Part shown: positions 35,172 through 43,903 of the stretch, piece after piece
Numbering within the stretch: position 1 is the first letter of the stretch
How the letters are laid out: each line of letters starts with the position of its first letter
Assembly: GCF_014197535.1 (NCBI RefSeq)
Contig: NZ_JACIFV010000009.1
Span: 66,082 to 130,081 of the forward strand
Direction of reading: 5' to 3'
Length of the DNA stretch: 64,000 nucleotides
DNA from: Rhizobium aethiopicum
GTDB lineage: Bacteria > Pseudomonadota > Alphaproteobacteria > Rhizobiales > Rhizobiaceae
Position numbers and translations under genes: made by a program
The notes under the pieces: generated by a model
What the model was told of the DNA's origin: nothing
What the model saw: only the letters and a program-made list of their open reading frames with translations
Databases searched by the model: none

Positions 35172-37682
35172 CTACCGCTTCTTCTTTTCCAACGGCTTCG
35201 CCGCGGCGAAAAATCCGTCCCAGGGATCTTGCGGCAACGCGTCGAGCCGGGTTGGCGTATTATCAACCGTGAAATAGGCTGGCCCGACATCGGCCGTGAG
35301 TTCGCTCCATTCCAGCGGCATCGAGACCGCAGCACCCGGCCGTGCCCGTGTCGAATAGGGTGCGACCGCCGTATTGCCGCGACCGTTGCGGAGATAGTCG
35401 ATGAAGATCTTCCCCTTGCGTTTGGCCTTCGTCGCCGTCGCCAGATAACGGTCGGGATCGTCGGCGGACATGCTGTCGGCAAGCCATTTGGCGAAGCCCT
35501 TCACCTCGGCCCAGCCGGCCTTCGGCGTGAGCGGCGTCACCACATGCAGCCCCTTGCCGCCCGAGGTCTTGACGAAGGCGGCGAGGCCTTCGGCCTCCAG
35601 CCGCTCCTTCAATTGGTAAGCAGCGGCGATCACATCTGCCCACGCCACCTCGTCGTCGGGATCGAGGTCCATGGTGATCATATCGGGCTTTTCCCAATTG
35701 CCGGTCGTTGTGCCCCAGGGGTGGATTTCAAGCGCGGCCGATTGCACCAGCGCCATGATGCCGTCGAAATCGGTAATTCTGAGCAGCTTCTCCCCCTGCT
35801 TGTCCTTGGGGTCGGTAATCTCCTGGATATGCGAGTTCATGCCTTTCCAGGCGTGCTTCTGGAAAAACCGCTGCCGGCCGTTGATCCCGTCCGGCAGGCG
35901 CAGGAGCGCCAGCGGCCGGTTGACGACAAAAGGCGCCATGAAGCGCCAGACCTGGGCGTAATAATTGGCCAGCCCCTCCTTGGTAACACCCTCGTCCGGC
36001 CAGTAGATGCGGTCGGGGTGGGTGAGTCTCACCGCTGATTTCGGCAGGGCAGGGGCCATGGTCTTTTCCGTCTCGCGCGTCACGTCCTTGGCAGGCTTGT
36101 CTTCTCGCAGGCCGCGGAAGGCCGCGTGGCGCAGATTGCCATCAGCCGACCAGGCGCGGAATTCGACCTCGCCGACCAGCTGCGGTCTCACATAGATCAG
36201 CCCGCGCCGCTCCTCCGATGTCAGCGTGTCATCGAATGAATTCTCGTTCTGCGTCAGACGCGACAGTTTCTCATAGAGCAGCTGCGCGGTTGCCGCCGTA
36301 TATCCGGTGCCGACGCGCCCGACATGCTTGAGCTCGCCGTCCTGGTAATAGCCCATCGCCAGCGAGCCGATCGCATTCTTCATCGACGTCGACGGCACGT
36401 AGCCGCCGATGACGAATTCCTGCCGGTGCGAACATTTCGATTTGATCCAATCGCCTTTGCGTCCCGACGTGTATTTGCTGTCGCGCAGTTTGGAAATCAC
36501 CCCTTCGAGGCTGAGCCGGCAGGCATGGTCGAGCACCAGGCCGCCGCTTTCGTTGAAATGCCCGCTGTAGCGCAGCTTGTCGTTGTCGTCGGGCAGCAGG
36601 CTTTCGAGCAACTGCTTGCGATCGATCAGCGCCACATTGACCAGGCTGTGGCCGTCGAGGTGCAGAAGATCGAAGGCATAGAAGACGAAGCGATCATCAC
36701 GGCCTTCGCTGAGATCGCGTTGGAGCGCTGAGAAATCCGAGGCGCCGGTATCGCGCTCGACGACGATTTCGCCGTCGATCACCGCCGATTGCACCGGCAG
36801 GGCGGCAAAGGCCTCGAGCACCTCGCTGCCGAATTTCTCCGTCCAGTCGAGGCCGCTGCGGGTCAACATTTTGACCTTACCGTTCTCGACCCTGACCTGC
36901 AGCCGGTAGCCGTCGAACTTGATTTCATGGATCCAGCGGTCACCAGCCGGCGGCTTCGGCTTCAGCTTGGCAAGCGCCGGTTCGATGAAATCGGGCATTG
37001 CGCCCTTGCGTGCACCCTTCGGCCAGTCGCGTTCTCGGGGCGCCGGAGATTTGGCCTTTGCCGCCGGTGTTTTGGCGGCAATCGCCTTGCCGTCTTTCGA
37101 CTTGAACTCCCCGGTCGCATCCGGATTTTCCGCCACCTCTTCGAGTTGGCGGCCGGTCTTTGCCGATTCCGGCCGCTCCTTGAGAATGTCGCCGTCGCGA
37201 CGCGCCTCGGCGTCGTCTCCTTTGATCAGCAGCCAGTTCTCCCGCTTTTCCCCCGGCCGGCCATGCATGCGCACGAGGTGCCAGCGACCCTTCAGCTTTT
37301 CGCCATCGAGCTCGAATTCCATATGGCCCTCGCGATAGTCCATGTGCGCATCGCCGAGCGGCGTCCAGGTGCCGCGATCCCAGACGATGACAGTGCCGCT
37401 GCCATATTGACCTTTTGGAATGATGCCTTCGAAATCGCCATAGGAAAGCGGGTGATCTTCGACGTGTACGGCAAGGCGCTTGTCCTCGGGGTTGAGGCTC
37501 GGCCCTTTGGTCACCGCCCAGCTCTTCAGCACCCCATCCATCTCCAGCCGGAAGTCATAGTGCAGCCTCGTTGCGTCATGCTTCTGGATGACGAAACTGT
37601 TGCCGCTGCTGCGGCCCAAGCGACCACGTGGCTCCGGAGTGAGTTTGAAATTGCGCTTCGCCTGATAGGTCTCGAGGGCCAT
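35172..37682 (-). CDS. ligD: ATP-dependent DNA ligase LigD (phosphoesterase-ligase-polymerase)
   Basis: An 836-aa three-domain enzyme of bacterial end joining. The N-terminal 3'-phosphoesterase (residues about 1-190) has RLHYDFRLEMDG with His41/Asp43 and VHVEDHPLSYGDFEGIIPKGQYG. The central ATP-dependent ligase has the adenylation motif EIKFDGYR with Lys255, then GEIV and GDWIKSK. The C-terminal primase-type polymerase (from about 550) has LTHPDRIYWPDEGVTK, MDLDPDDEVAWADV (metal Asp pair) and TSGGKGLHVVTPL. It lies 1 bp downstream of the second Ku gene, so the two are one operon. Confidence 0.97.
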   Translation of the reverse strand: MALETYQAKRNFKLTPEPRGRLGRSSGNSFVIQKHDATRLHYDFRLEMDGVLKSWAVTKGPSLNPEDKRLAVHVEDHPLSYGDFEGIIPKGQYGSGTVIVWDRGTWTPLGDAHMDYREGHMEFELDGEKLKGRWHLVRMHGRPGEKRENWLLIKGDDAEARRDGDILKERPESAKTGRQLEEVAENPDATGEFKSKDGKAIAAKTPAAKAKSPAPRERDWPKGARKGAMPDFIEPALAKLKPKPPAGDRWIHEIKFDGYRLQVRVENGKVKMLTRSGLDWTEKFGSEVLEAFAALPVQSAVIDGEIVVERDTGASDFSALQRDLSEGRDDRFVFYAFDLLHLDGHSLVNVALIDRKQLLESLLPDDNDKLRYSGHFNESGGLVLDHACRLSLEGVISKLRDSKYTSGRKGDWIKSKCSHRQEFVIGGYVPSTSMKNAIGSLAMGYYQDGELKHVGRVGTGYTAATAQLLYEKLSRLTQNENSFDDTLTSEERRGLIYVRPQLVGEVEFRAWSADGNLRHAAFRGLREDKPAKDVTRETEKTMAPALPKSAVRLTHPDRIYWPDEGVTKEGLANYYAQVWRFMAPFVVNRPLALLRLPDGINGRQRFFQKHAWKGMNSHIQEITDPKDKQGEKLLRITDFDGIMALVQSAALEIHPWGTTTGNWEKPDMITMDLDPDDEVAWADVIAAAYQLKERLEAEGLAAFVKTSGGKGLHVVTPLTPKAGWAEVKGFAKWLADSMSADDPDRYLATATKAKRKGKIFIDYLRNGRGNTAVAPYSTRARPGAAVSMPLEWSELTADVGPAYFTVDNTPTRLDALPQDPWDGFFAAAKPLEKKKR

Positions 37683-37683
37683 C

Positions 37684-38535
37684 TCAGCCTGCCTTCTTCC
37701 TTTGGCTATCGCTGCGCGCCGGCGCCTTCTTCTTTGCCGACGCCTTCTTCGCCGTCTTGCCGCTCATGCCCGCGCTTTGGCGCAGCGCCTCCATCAGGTC
37801 GACGACCTTGCCTTCGGGCGCCGGTTTCTTCTTCGGCGGCGCCCGGCCGTCGATCTTTGCCTTCACCAGTTCGACGAGGGCCGCCTCGTAGCGGTCCTCG
37901 TAGGCGCTCGGATCGAAGCTCCCGTGCTTGGTCTCTATGATGTGACCGGCGAGCTCGAGCATCTCCTTGTCGAACTTGATGTCGGGAATGTCTTTGAAGA
38001 CTGCCTCGGCCGAGCGCACCTCATAGTCGAAGTTCAGCGTGGTCGCGATGATGTGGCCCTCATGAGGCCGGATCAGCAGCGTTCGGATGCGCCGGAAAAG
38101 CACGGCTTGGGCGAGCGCCGCGACCTTGCCGTCGCACATGCTGCGGACGATCAGCGACAGCGTTTCTACATCATGTTCGTCGGCAGGTGCGAGGTAATAG
38201 GGGCGATCGAAATAAAGCTTGTCGATATCGTCATAGGCGATGAAAGCCTTGACGTTGAGCACCTTGTCGCTCTCCGGCACGATCTCTGCGATCTCATCGC
38301 CTTCGATGACGATGTAGTCGCCATTCTCCATCTGATAACCCTTGACCTGATCGTCCCGCTCGACCGGTTTGCCGGTCTCGCTGTCGACGAATTGCCGTTC
38401 CACCCGGTGGCCGGTCCTGCGGTTGATGATGTTGAAGGAAACGCGGTCGGAGGAGGAGATGGCTGTGTAGAGCCCGACGGCGCAAGCAAGGTCGCCTACC
38501 TTCAGATGACCTTTCCAGCTTGCCCGCGCGGCCAT
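37684..38535 (-). CDS. Ku protein (non-homologous end joining), copy 2
   Basis: A 283-aa Ku homolog with RASWKGHLKVGDLACAVGLYTAISSSD, VSFNIINRRTGHRVERQFVDS, DYIVIEGDEIAEIVPESDKVLNVKAFI and FDRPYYLAPADEHD, then a Lys/Ala-rich tail (KTAKKASAKKKAPARSDSQRKK) for DNA binding. GGAGG sits before ATG 38535. Its stop lies one base before the ligD start, so it is the likely dedicated partner of this LigD. A DUF2188 gene lies 18 bp upstream. Confidence 0.96.
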   Translation of the reverse strand: MAARASWKGHLKVGDLACAVGLYTAISSSDRVSFNIINRRTGHRVERQFVDSETGKPVERDDQVKGYQMENGDYIVIEGDEIAEIVPESDKVLNVKAFIAYDDIDKLYFDRPYYLAPADEHDVETLSLIVRSMCDGKVAALAQAVLFRRIRTLLIRPHEGHIIATTLNFDYEVRSAEAVFKDIPDIKFDKEMLELAGHIIETKHGSFDPSAYEDRYEAALVELVKAKIDGRAPPKKKPAPEGKVVDLMEALRQSAGMSGKTAKKASAKKKAPARSDSQRKKAG

Positions 38536-38553
38536 GCCATCCTCCGTTGCAAA

Positions 38554-38784
38554 TCAGAGCCGACTGTTGCTCTTGTCGGTTTCGAGCTCCTGGAACGCCC
38601 AGCCGCCGTCGGGTGCAGGATAGGCGAGCAACGCGTCGCCGTCGCCGATTTTCTGACGTGACGCAGCATCCTTGGCGTGGATAATTGCTTCCTCAGCCGT
38701 CGCATAGGTTTCCGACAGCGTGTCACCGAGCTTGTAGGCCCAGCCATTGTCATGCGGCACGACCTGATAGGTGATGTCAGCCAT
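38554..38784 (-). CDS. DUF2188 domain protein in the Ku-LigD operon (76 aa)
   Basis: A small protein, MADITYQVVPHDNGWAYKLGDTLSETYATAEEAIIHAKDAASRQK, matching the DUF2188 pattern (strand-strand-helix with a GGW near the C-terminus: APDGGWAFQEL). AAAGAGGAG precedes ATG 38784, so translation is well supported. It ends 18 bp before the second Ku gene on the same strand, implying co-expression with the end-joining genes. Function unknown; such short proteins resemble half of a dsRBD-like or SPOR-like fold, but that is speculation. Confidence 0.82.
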   Translation of the reverse strand: MADITYQVVPHDNGWAYKLGDTLSETYATAEEAIIHAKDAASRQKIGDGDALLAYPAPDGGWAFQELETDKSNSRL

Positions 38785-38809
38785 TTCGGATCTCCTCTTT
38801 TCAGTTCGA

Positions 38810-38854
38810 TGGCATGGTGTCGGCCGAAAACCGCGCACGCTTCGGCATCACGCC
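38810..38854. repeat. Intergenic palindromic repeat, degenerate copy
   Basis: GGCATGGTGTCGG, CCGAAAACCGC and TTCGGCATCACGCC form a nested palindrome closely similar in order and core to the copy at 2043-2092. It occupies the gap between the DUF2188 gene and the 86-aa gene and touches the latter's stop codon. Confidence 0.65.
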
Positions 38855-39114
38855 TAGTTCCGATTTGGTTTGCGCCTTTCATCGAGCGCGATGATTTTCT
38901 CGAGGGAGGTGATGTCCTCGCTGGTGACGACGGGAACCGGATCGGCCGCGATAGCCTCAAGCACCTCCTGCGAGATGGCGCCGTTGCGGATCGCCCATTC
39001 CAGCGTCTCGCGCGTTTCCCGCTCTGCCTTCAGCTGTGCATAGAGCGCGACGATCAGCCGGTCGCGGGCGTCCATCCGCCGATTCTGGCGATGCATGTTG
39101 CGGGCATGCGGCAT
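38854..39114 (-). CDS. Hypothetical helical protein (86 aa)
   Basis: A small, mostly helical, charged protein (MDARDRLIVALYAQLKAERETRETLEWAIRNGAISQEVLEAIAADP, then SLEKIIALDERRKP). No signal peptide or membrane helix. AAAGGTG precedes ATG 39114. It is 69 bp upstream of the DUF2188 gene, with a palindromic repeat in the gap, so it may head the Ku-LigD operon or be separate. Not recognised; no function proposed. Confidence 0.6.
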   Translation of the reverse strand: MPHARNMHRQNRRMDARDRLIVALYAQLKAERETRETLEWAIRNGAISQEVLEAIAADPVPVVTSEDITSLEKIIALDERRKPNRN

Positions 39115-39257
39115 CGCTATGCACCTTTGTCACTGATTTCGTTCAGGTGTAGTCAACTGATGACGGATGGAAAGGTTCCGTGACAAGCGTTGCGCCGTCG
39201 TTGCGGACCGAGGCGTAACTCGCTATCTCTGCGAGGCTGTTGTCAGAGGATTTTTTC

Positions 39258-39686
39258 ATGGCCGATCTCAAGGCTCGCCCCCGTCCGACAGGTGCTATCG
39301 CCACTCTCGGCCGTACCGGCTTTCCGCATGTCACGTCCACCACCAAGGGTGAGATCGATATCGTCACCGCACCCTCTCAGCCGGGCTTCAGCCCGCTCGA
39401 TCTGCTCTATGCCTCGCTCTCGGCCTGTCTCGTGCTCAGTGCCCGCATTGCAGCCAGTCAGATGGGGGTTCTCGACAGGATCAGCGAGATCACGGCCGAC
39501 GTCACCGGCGAGAAGGCGCCGGAAGGGCTCTCACGTGTTGCGAAATTCAACATCGTCTTCTCGATCAAGGGCGATGTCGACGAACAGACCCGCCGCAAGA
39601 TCGTCGATGCCGCCGAAGACGAGATCTGCACGGTCAGCAACACCATCCGCGGCACTCCCGAATTCTCGACCACGATAGCGAGATAG
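39258..39686 (+). CDS. OsmC family protein
   Basis: A 142-aa OsmC/Ohr-fold protein. FSPLDLLYASLSACLVLSARIAA contains the family helix with the reactive cysteine (SAC), preceded by a beta-rich N-terminus (TKGEIDIVTAPSQPG). The second reactive cysteine appears in DEICTVSNTIRGTPEF, so a two-cysteine peroxidase mechanism against organic hydroperoxides is possible. CAGAGGA precedes ATG 39258. No neighbouring OhrR-type regulator is present. Confidence 0.88.
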   Translation: MADLKARPRPTGAIATLGRTGFPHVTSTTKGEIDIVTAPSQPGFSPLDLLYASLSACLVLSARIAASQMGVLDRISEITADVTGEKAPEGLSRVAKFNIVFSIKGDVDEQTRRKIVDAAEDEICTVSNTIRGTPEFSTTIAR

Positions 39687-39736
39687 GGGCCGCACTCGAA
39701 ACCTAGACAATTGGGGAGAGGGAGATTGCGTGGGAA

Positions 39737-41221
39737 ATGTCCGGCATTTATGCTCGGGCATCGAAAGTGAATATCCCGGCCGCCATGCATCTGAAGCCTC
39801 TCCCGATGTCTGAACAACCCGTCGTCGCCATTATCGGCGGCGGCTTCTCCGGCGCGGGTGTCGCCTATCATCTCGCCAGGGCAAATTGCGGTGAGCCCCC
39901 GGTCATCATGGTCTTCGAACCGCGCGCGGAGCTCGGCCGCGGCCTTGCCTATGATACGGACGATCCGGCACACCGTATCAATGTTCCCGCCGCCAAGATG
40001 AGCCTGCAGCCCGACGATCTAGGCGAGTTCCAGGCCTGGATCGAAGCCCGCGATGCCGTCGCGGACGATCCAGGGGCGAGGCAACCGGACGGCATGCTCT
40101 TCCCCCGGCGCCGGCTCTTCGGCGAATATGTCGCCTCGCTTCTCAAGCCGCTGCAGGAAGAAGGCGTCGTGCTGCACAACCGCGCCCGCGTGATCGGTCT
40201 TGAGCGCCGGGGCGGCCGCTGGTCGATCCAGGACGACAAAGGCGGGGTGACTGAGGCCGATATAGTTGCGATCGCCACCAGCCATCCGCCGCCGGCAGCG
40301 CCCGGCCGGCTTGCCGCCAGCTTGGCGGCCCATCCCCGCTTCGTCGCCGATACCACCAAGCCGGGCGCGCTCGGCGTGATCGGCCGGCATGACCGGGTGC
40401 TGGTCATCGGCAACGGCTTGACCGCCGCCGATGTCATCGCCTCTCTTGCCGAGTGCGGTCATGATGGGCCTGTGACGGCGATCTCGCGCCGCGGCCTGCG
40501 TTCGCGCGGCCATGCGCCGATACCGCAGCAGCTCTTTGGAGACTTCGTCTCCCATGCCGCGCATTCCGCCCTTGCGCTGCTTGTCAGGATCCGCGCCGAC
40601 ATAGAGGCCGCGAAGGCGCAGGGCATAAGCTGGCACGGCGTGATTGATCAGGTGCGGGCGCAGGGACACGATCTCTGGCAGGCGCTGCCGGTCGCCGAAC
40701 GGCGCCGTCTCGTCCGTCATCTGCGTCCCTATTGGGATGTGCATCGGTTCCGCATCGCGCCGCAGGTGGAAGCCGTGCTCGACGCGGCGACTGCCGCCGG
40801 CCGCCTGGAAATCCTTGCCGGGTCGGTCGCCGATGCGCGCATTGAAGGCGAGCTTATCGTTTGCAGCCTGCAGCCGCGCCACCGGCGCCAGCCGTTGGAG
40901 CGGAGCTATGACGCCGTCGTCGTCACCACCGGGCCGGCGCATGGCGGCATTCTCGAAACCCAGCCCTGGCTCGCGGCGCTTGCCGCAAGCGGCCACCTGT
41001 CGCTCGATCCCACAGGCCTCGGCCTTGCCTGCACCGAGCAGTCGGAGGCGATTGGTCCGTCGGGCAAGGCGGAGCCTTCGTTATTGATCTCCGGCCCGCT
41101 GGCGCGCGGCACTTTCGGCGAACTGATGGGGCTGCCGCAGGTGACCGAGCATGCCTTCTTCGTTGCAGGCGAAATCGCCGCAAAGCTGCGGATGGCCGCG
41201 ACGAACACCCGCCCGGCCTGA
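39737..41221 (+). CDS. FAD/NAD(P)-binding protein
   Basis: A 494-aa flavoprotein with an N-terminal dinucleotide-binding motif VVAIIGGGFSGAGVAYHLAR (residues about 29-48), then the family segment AELGRGLAYDTDDPAHRINVPAAKM, and a second Rossmann motif VLVIGNGLTAADVIASL near residue 220. It matches the PF13454-type FAD/NAD(P)-binding family found in proteobacteria; substrate unknown. ATG 39737 follows GGAGAGGGAG at a longish distance; ATGs at 39785 and 39806 are alternatives, still before the first motif. It has no close operon partner. Confidence 0.83.
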   Translation: MSGIYARASKVNIPAAMHLKPLPMSEQPVVAIIGGGFSGAGVAYHLARANCGEPPVIMVFEPRAELGRGLAYDTDDPAHRINVPAAKMSLQPDDLGEFQAWIEARDAVADDPGARQPDGMLFPRRRLFGEYVASLLKPLQEEGVVLHNRARVIGLERRGGRWSIQDDKGGVTEADIVAIATSHPPPAAPGRLAASLAAHPRFVADTTKPGALGVIGRHDRVLVIGNGLTAADVIASLAECGHDGPVTAISRRGLRSRGHAPIPQQLFGDFVSHAAHSALALLVRIRADIEAAKAQGISWHGVIDQVRAQGHDLWQALPVAERRRLVRHLRPYWDVHRFRIAPQVEAVLDAATAAGRLEILAGSVADARIEGELIVCSLQPRHRRQPLERSYDAVVVTTGPAHGGILETQPWLAALAASGHLSLDPTGLGLACTEQSEAIGPSGKAEPSLLISGPLARGTFGELMGLPQVTEHAFFVAGEIAAKLRMAATNTRPA

Positions 41222-41331
41222 TTTTCCGTTCGGAAGTCGTTCTTCGACTGTCGCCGGCGGTCGACTTCTGCTACTCACTCGGCAGTTAATGGCCCGCCGC
41301 CGGTCTGCGGGCAATCAGAAATATCGAGATC

Positions 41332-42237
41332 ATGTCGCAGCCTGCTTCCACCCTCGCCGGAGCCTCGCCTTCCAATCGTCTGGCCCTTGCGGCGCTCATT
41401 CTCGGCGGGGCAGCGATCGGCGGTTCGCCGATCTTCGTCCGACTGTCCGAAGCCGGGCCGATGGCCACTGCCTTCTGGCGTGTGGCACTGGCGCTGATTC
41501 CGATCTTGATCGTCTCGCTCGTGAAGAAGGATGCGGGGCCGAAGCCGCAAAGCCTTTCCGATTATGGCCTGCTGGCTCTTCCGGGCCTCATGTTGGCGCT
41601 CGACCTCGCCGCCTGGCATCTTTCGCTCACCATGACCTCGGTCGCCAACGCGACGCTGCTTGCAAACCTCGCGCCTGTTTTCGTCACACTGATCGCCGTC
41701 CTGTTTTTTAAGGCGCGAACCAGCGGCGTTTTCCTGCTGGGACTGGGCCTGGCGCTCGCCGGTGTCGTTATCTTGAAAGGCGGACCGGCAGGGCTCGGCC
41801 ACGGGGATCTGAGCGGCGACGGCACCGCGATGATCGCCGCCTTCTTCTATGCCTGCTATATCCTGGCGATCGGCAGGCTGCGCAGCCGGTTCGCTACGAT
41901 CCGCATCATGCTGTGGAGCACGGCATCGGCTGCCGTCTGCATCTTCCCGATCGCCTTCTTCTTCGAAGGGCAGATGCTGCCGGCGACCCTTTACGGCTGG
42001 TCGATCCTCTTCGGCCTCGCCTTTGTCAGCCATGCCGGCGGGCAGGTGGCGATCACCTATGCGCTGGCCTATCTGCCGCCCGCCTTTTCATCGCTGACGC
42101 TGCTGCTGCAGCCGGTCGTCGCCGCAATCCTCGCCTGGGCGCTGCTCAATGAGGCGATCGGGACGATGCAGGCGCTGGGCGCCGCAGTGGTGCTCGCCGG
42201 CATTATGGTTGCCCGAACGGCTCGCTCGTCGGCTTGA
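41332..42237 (+). CDS. EamA-type (DMT superfamily) transporter
   Basis: A 301-aa inner-membrane exporter with ten predicted helices in two EamA repeats. Repeat 1 spans about residues 15-145 (LAALILGGAAIGGSPIFVRLSEAGPMATAFWR, TSVANATLLANLAPVFVTLIA). Repeat 2 spans about 160-297 (AMIAAFFYACYILAIGRLRS, YALAYLPPAFSSLTLLLQPVVAAILAWALLNE). Substrate unpredictable (metabolite or drug efflux). Its 3' end overlaps the 3' end of the convergent dioxygenase-hydrolase gene by 35 bp. Confidence 0.93.
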   Translation: MSQPASTLAGASPSNRLALAALILGGAAIGGSPIFVRLSEAGPMATAFWRVALALIPILIVSLVKKDAGPKPQSLSDYGLLALPGLMLALDLAAWHLSLTMTSVANATLLANLAPVFVTLIAVLFFKARTSGVFLLGLGLALAGVVILKGGPAGLGHGDLSGDGTAMIAAFFYACYILAIGRLRSRFATIRIMLWSTASAAVCIFPIAFFFEGQMLPATLYGWSILFGLAFVSHAGGQVAITYALAYLPPAFSSLTLLLQPVVAAILAWALLNEAIGTMQALGAAVVLAGIMVARTARSSA

Positions 42238-43822
42238 CCGCCTGCTGCTCCAGCGGCGGTGGATCATCCCCCATTCTCTGGAGCAGCCACTTCTGGATGA
42301 TCGGCACATCTGCGTCGCCGAGATCGTGGCCGCCGGGGATGACGTCGGAATCGACGGTGGCGCCCGAACTCTTCAGCCTTTCCTCCAGCTCGCTCGCATA
42401 TTTGCCGTAGGCGTCGGTCTTGCCGCTGATGACCAGCAGGTCCGTGCCCTTCAGATCGGCATGCGGATAGTCGCTGAGGACCGGCATGGAGCGTAGCAGC
42501 ACCGCCTTGTGAACGAGGTTCGGGTGCAGGTAGAGCAGCGAGTTCAACAGGTTGGCGCCGTTGGAATAGCCGACATAGACGATCTTCTTGGGATCTAGGC
42601 CATAGGATTTGACGGCGCCTTCGATAAAGGCCGCAAAGGCTTCGGCCTCGGTCTTGATGTCGTTCTGGTCGAAGGAGAAGGGGGTGATGCGCTTGTACCA
42701 GCGCGGAAAACCCTCTTCCGTCGCCCGGCCACGGACGCCGAGCAGGGTCGCGCGCGGCGCCGCCTTGTTGAGGAGCGGCATCAGTGTCGTCTCATTGCCG
42801 CCCGAGCCGTGCAGCAGCACGAAGACACTGCCGTCGGGATTGGGCGGCGTATAGAAGCGATGGACGAACGGCAGCTCGCGGTAATTGATGCGCGGCTGGC
42901 CGGGCATCGAAAATTGCGGCAGAACCACCTTGAGGTCGTCGAGACTGGTGATCGCGCCCGGCGGCGCGAAGAGCTTGGTGCCGAGGGCCGCATGCTCTTC
43001 GTCGACAGTCATGCCGGGCTTGTCGGTTGCAAGCTCCACCAGCGTTCCGCCCGGCTCGCGGGCATAGAGCGAGCGGAAATACTTGCGGTCGTGCATGTTG
43101 GTCGGCGATGCATCGGTCTTCTCAAGCGCCTCGGAAACCGAACGCAGCTCCTCCTCATCGGCGGCCCGGAAGGCGACATGATCGACAGTGCCGGTTCCCG
43201 GCGCGCCGGACCAGAAACCGCGCGCATCGCGCACGTCGATGACGTCGCCCGATTGCGACACCAGCCTGTCGATCGTGCCGCGGTTGGCCTGGAAGCGGTA
43301 GCCGAAATGGCGCTCGAGGAAGCTGCGGCTCTCGGCCGGCTTTTCCGTCAGCATGGTTGCGCCGCGCACACGCTTGACGGCATGCTCGACCGGGATCGAG
43401 GCGCCGTCCCAGACAGCAGGCGATGTGAGGTTCTTTGCGCCCGCGAGCTTGAGGATGATATTGTCGGGGTCTTTCAGCCTGAGAACGGGCTCGCCGAATT
43501 CATCGGCGGGTCCTTCCGAGCGCAGGCCGAAGCTCATGGCGCGCGTCAACCAGTAGCCGACGCTCGCCGGATCGATCGCCAGCGAAATTTCGCTGATCTG
43601 GCCGTAACCCGCCCGGCCGGGCGCGCCATCCTCCCAGACGAGGAAGCTGACGAGCGAACCCGGCGTGCCTGCCGAATCGCCGTAGAACAGATGGAGCTGC
43701 GTCGCATCCTCGTAGCCGGCCGTCTGCTTGACGAGGCGCATGCCGAGAAAGCCGGCGTAAAAATCTACGTTCGCCTGCACCTTTCGGGTGATGGCTGTAA
43801 CGTGATGTATGCCTGATACCAT
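42203..43822 (-). CDS. Ring-cleaving dioxygenase (VOC) fused to an alpha/beta hydrolase
   Basis: A 539-aa two-part protein. The N-terminal half (about 1-300) has two glyoxalase/VOC modules of the ring-cleaving dioxygenase type: SGIHHVTAITRKVQANVDFYAGFLGMRLVKQT, DHVAFRAADEEELRSVSEAL and YFRSLYAREPGGTLVELATDKPG (metal His and Glu). The C-terminal half (from about 325) is a carboxylesterase/phospholipase-type hydrolase, with LLHGSGGNETTLMPL, nucleophile motif VGYSNGANLL and His in GGHDLGD. ATG 43822 is used because the longer frame to 43900 only adds a hydrophobic stretch without homology. Confidence 0.88.
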   Translation of the reverse strand: MVSGIHHVTAITRKVQANVDFYAGFLGMRLVKQTAGYEDATQLHLFYGDSAGTPGSLVSFLVWEDGAPGRAGYGQISEISLAIDPASVGYWLTRAMSFGLRSEGPADEFGEPVLRLKDPDNIILKLAGAKNLTSPAVWDGASIPVEHAVKRVRGATMLTEKPAESRSFLERHFGYRFQANRGTIDRLVSQSGDVIDVRDARGFWSGAPGTGTVDHVAFRAADEEELRSVSEALEKTDASPTNMHDRKYFRSLYAREPGGTLVELATDKPGMTVDEEHAALGTKLFAPPGAITSLDDLKVVLPQFSMPGQPRINYRELPFVHRFYTPPNPDGSVFVLLHGSGGNETTLMPLLNKAAPRATLLGVRGRATEEGFPRWYKRITPFSFDQNDIKTEAEAFAAFIEGAVKSYGLDPKKIVYVGYSNGANLLNSLLYLHPNLVHKAVLLRSMPVLSDYPHADLKGTDLLVISGKTDAYGKYASELEERLKSSGATVDSDVIPGGHDLGDADVPIIQKWLLQRMGDDPPPLEQQAVKPTSEPFGQP

Positions 43823-43903
43823 CGAGAGCTGTCCTGATTGAAGCGTCGTCAGGAGCGCGAGTATGAGAGCTGCGAAAGTCATACCGTTGCCAATGACCAC
43901 CGC

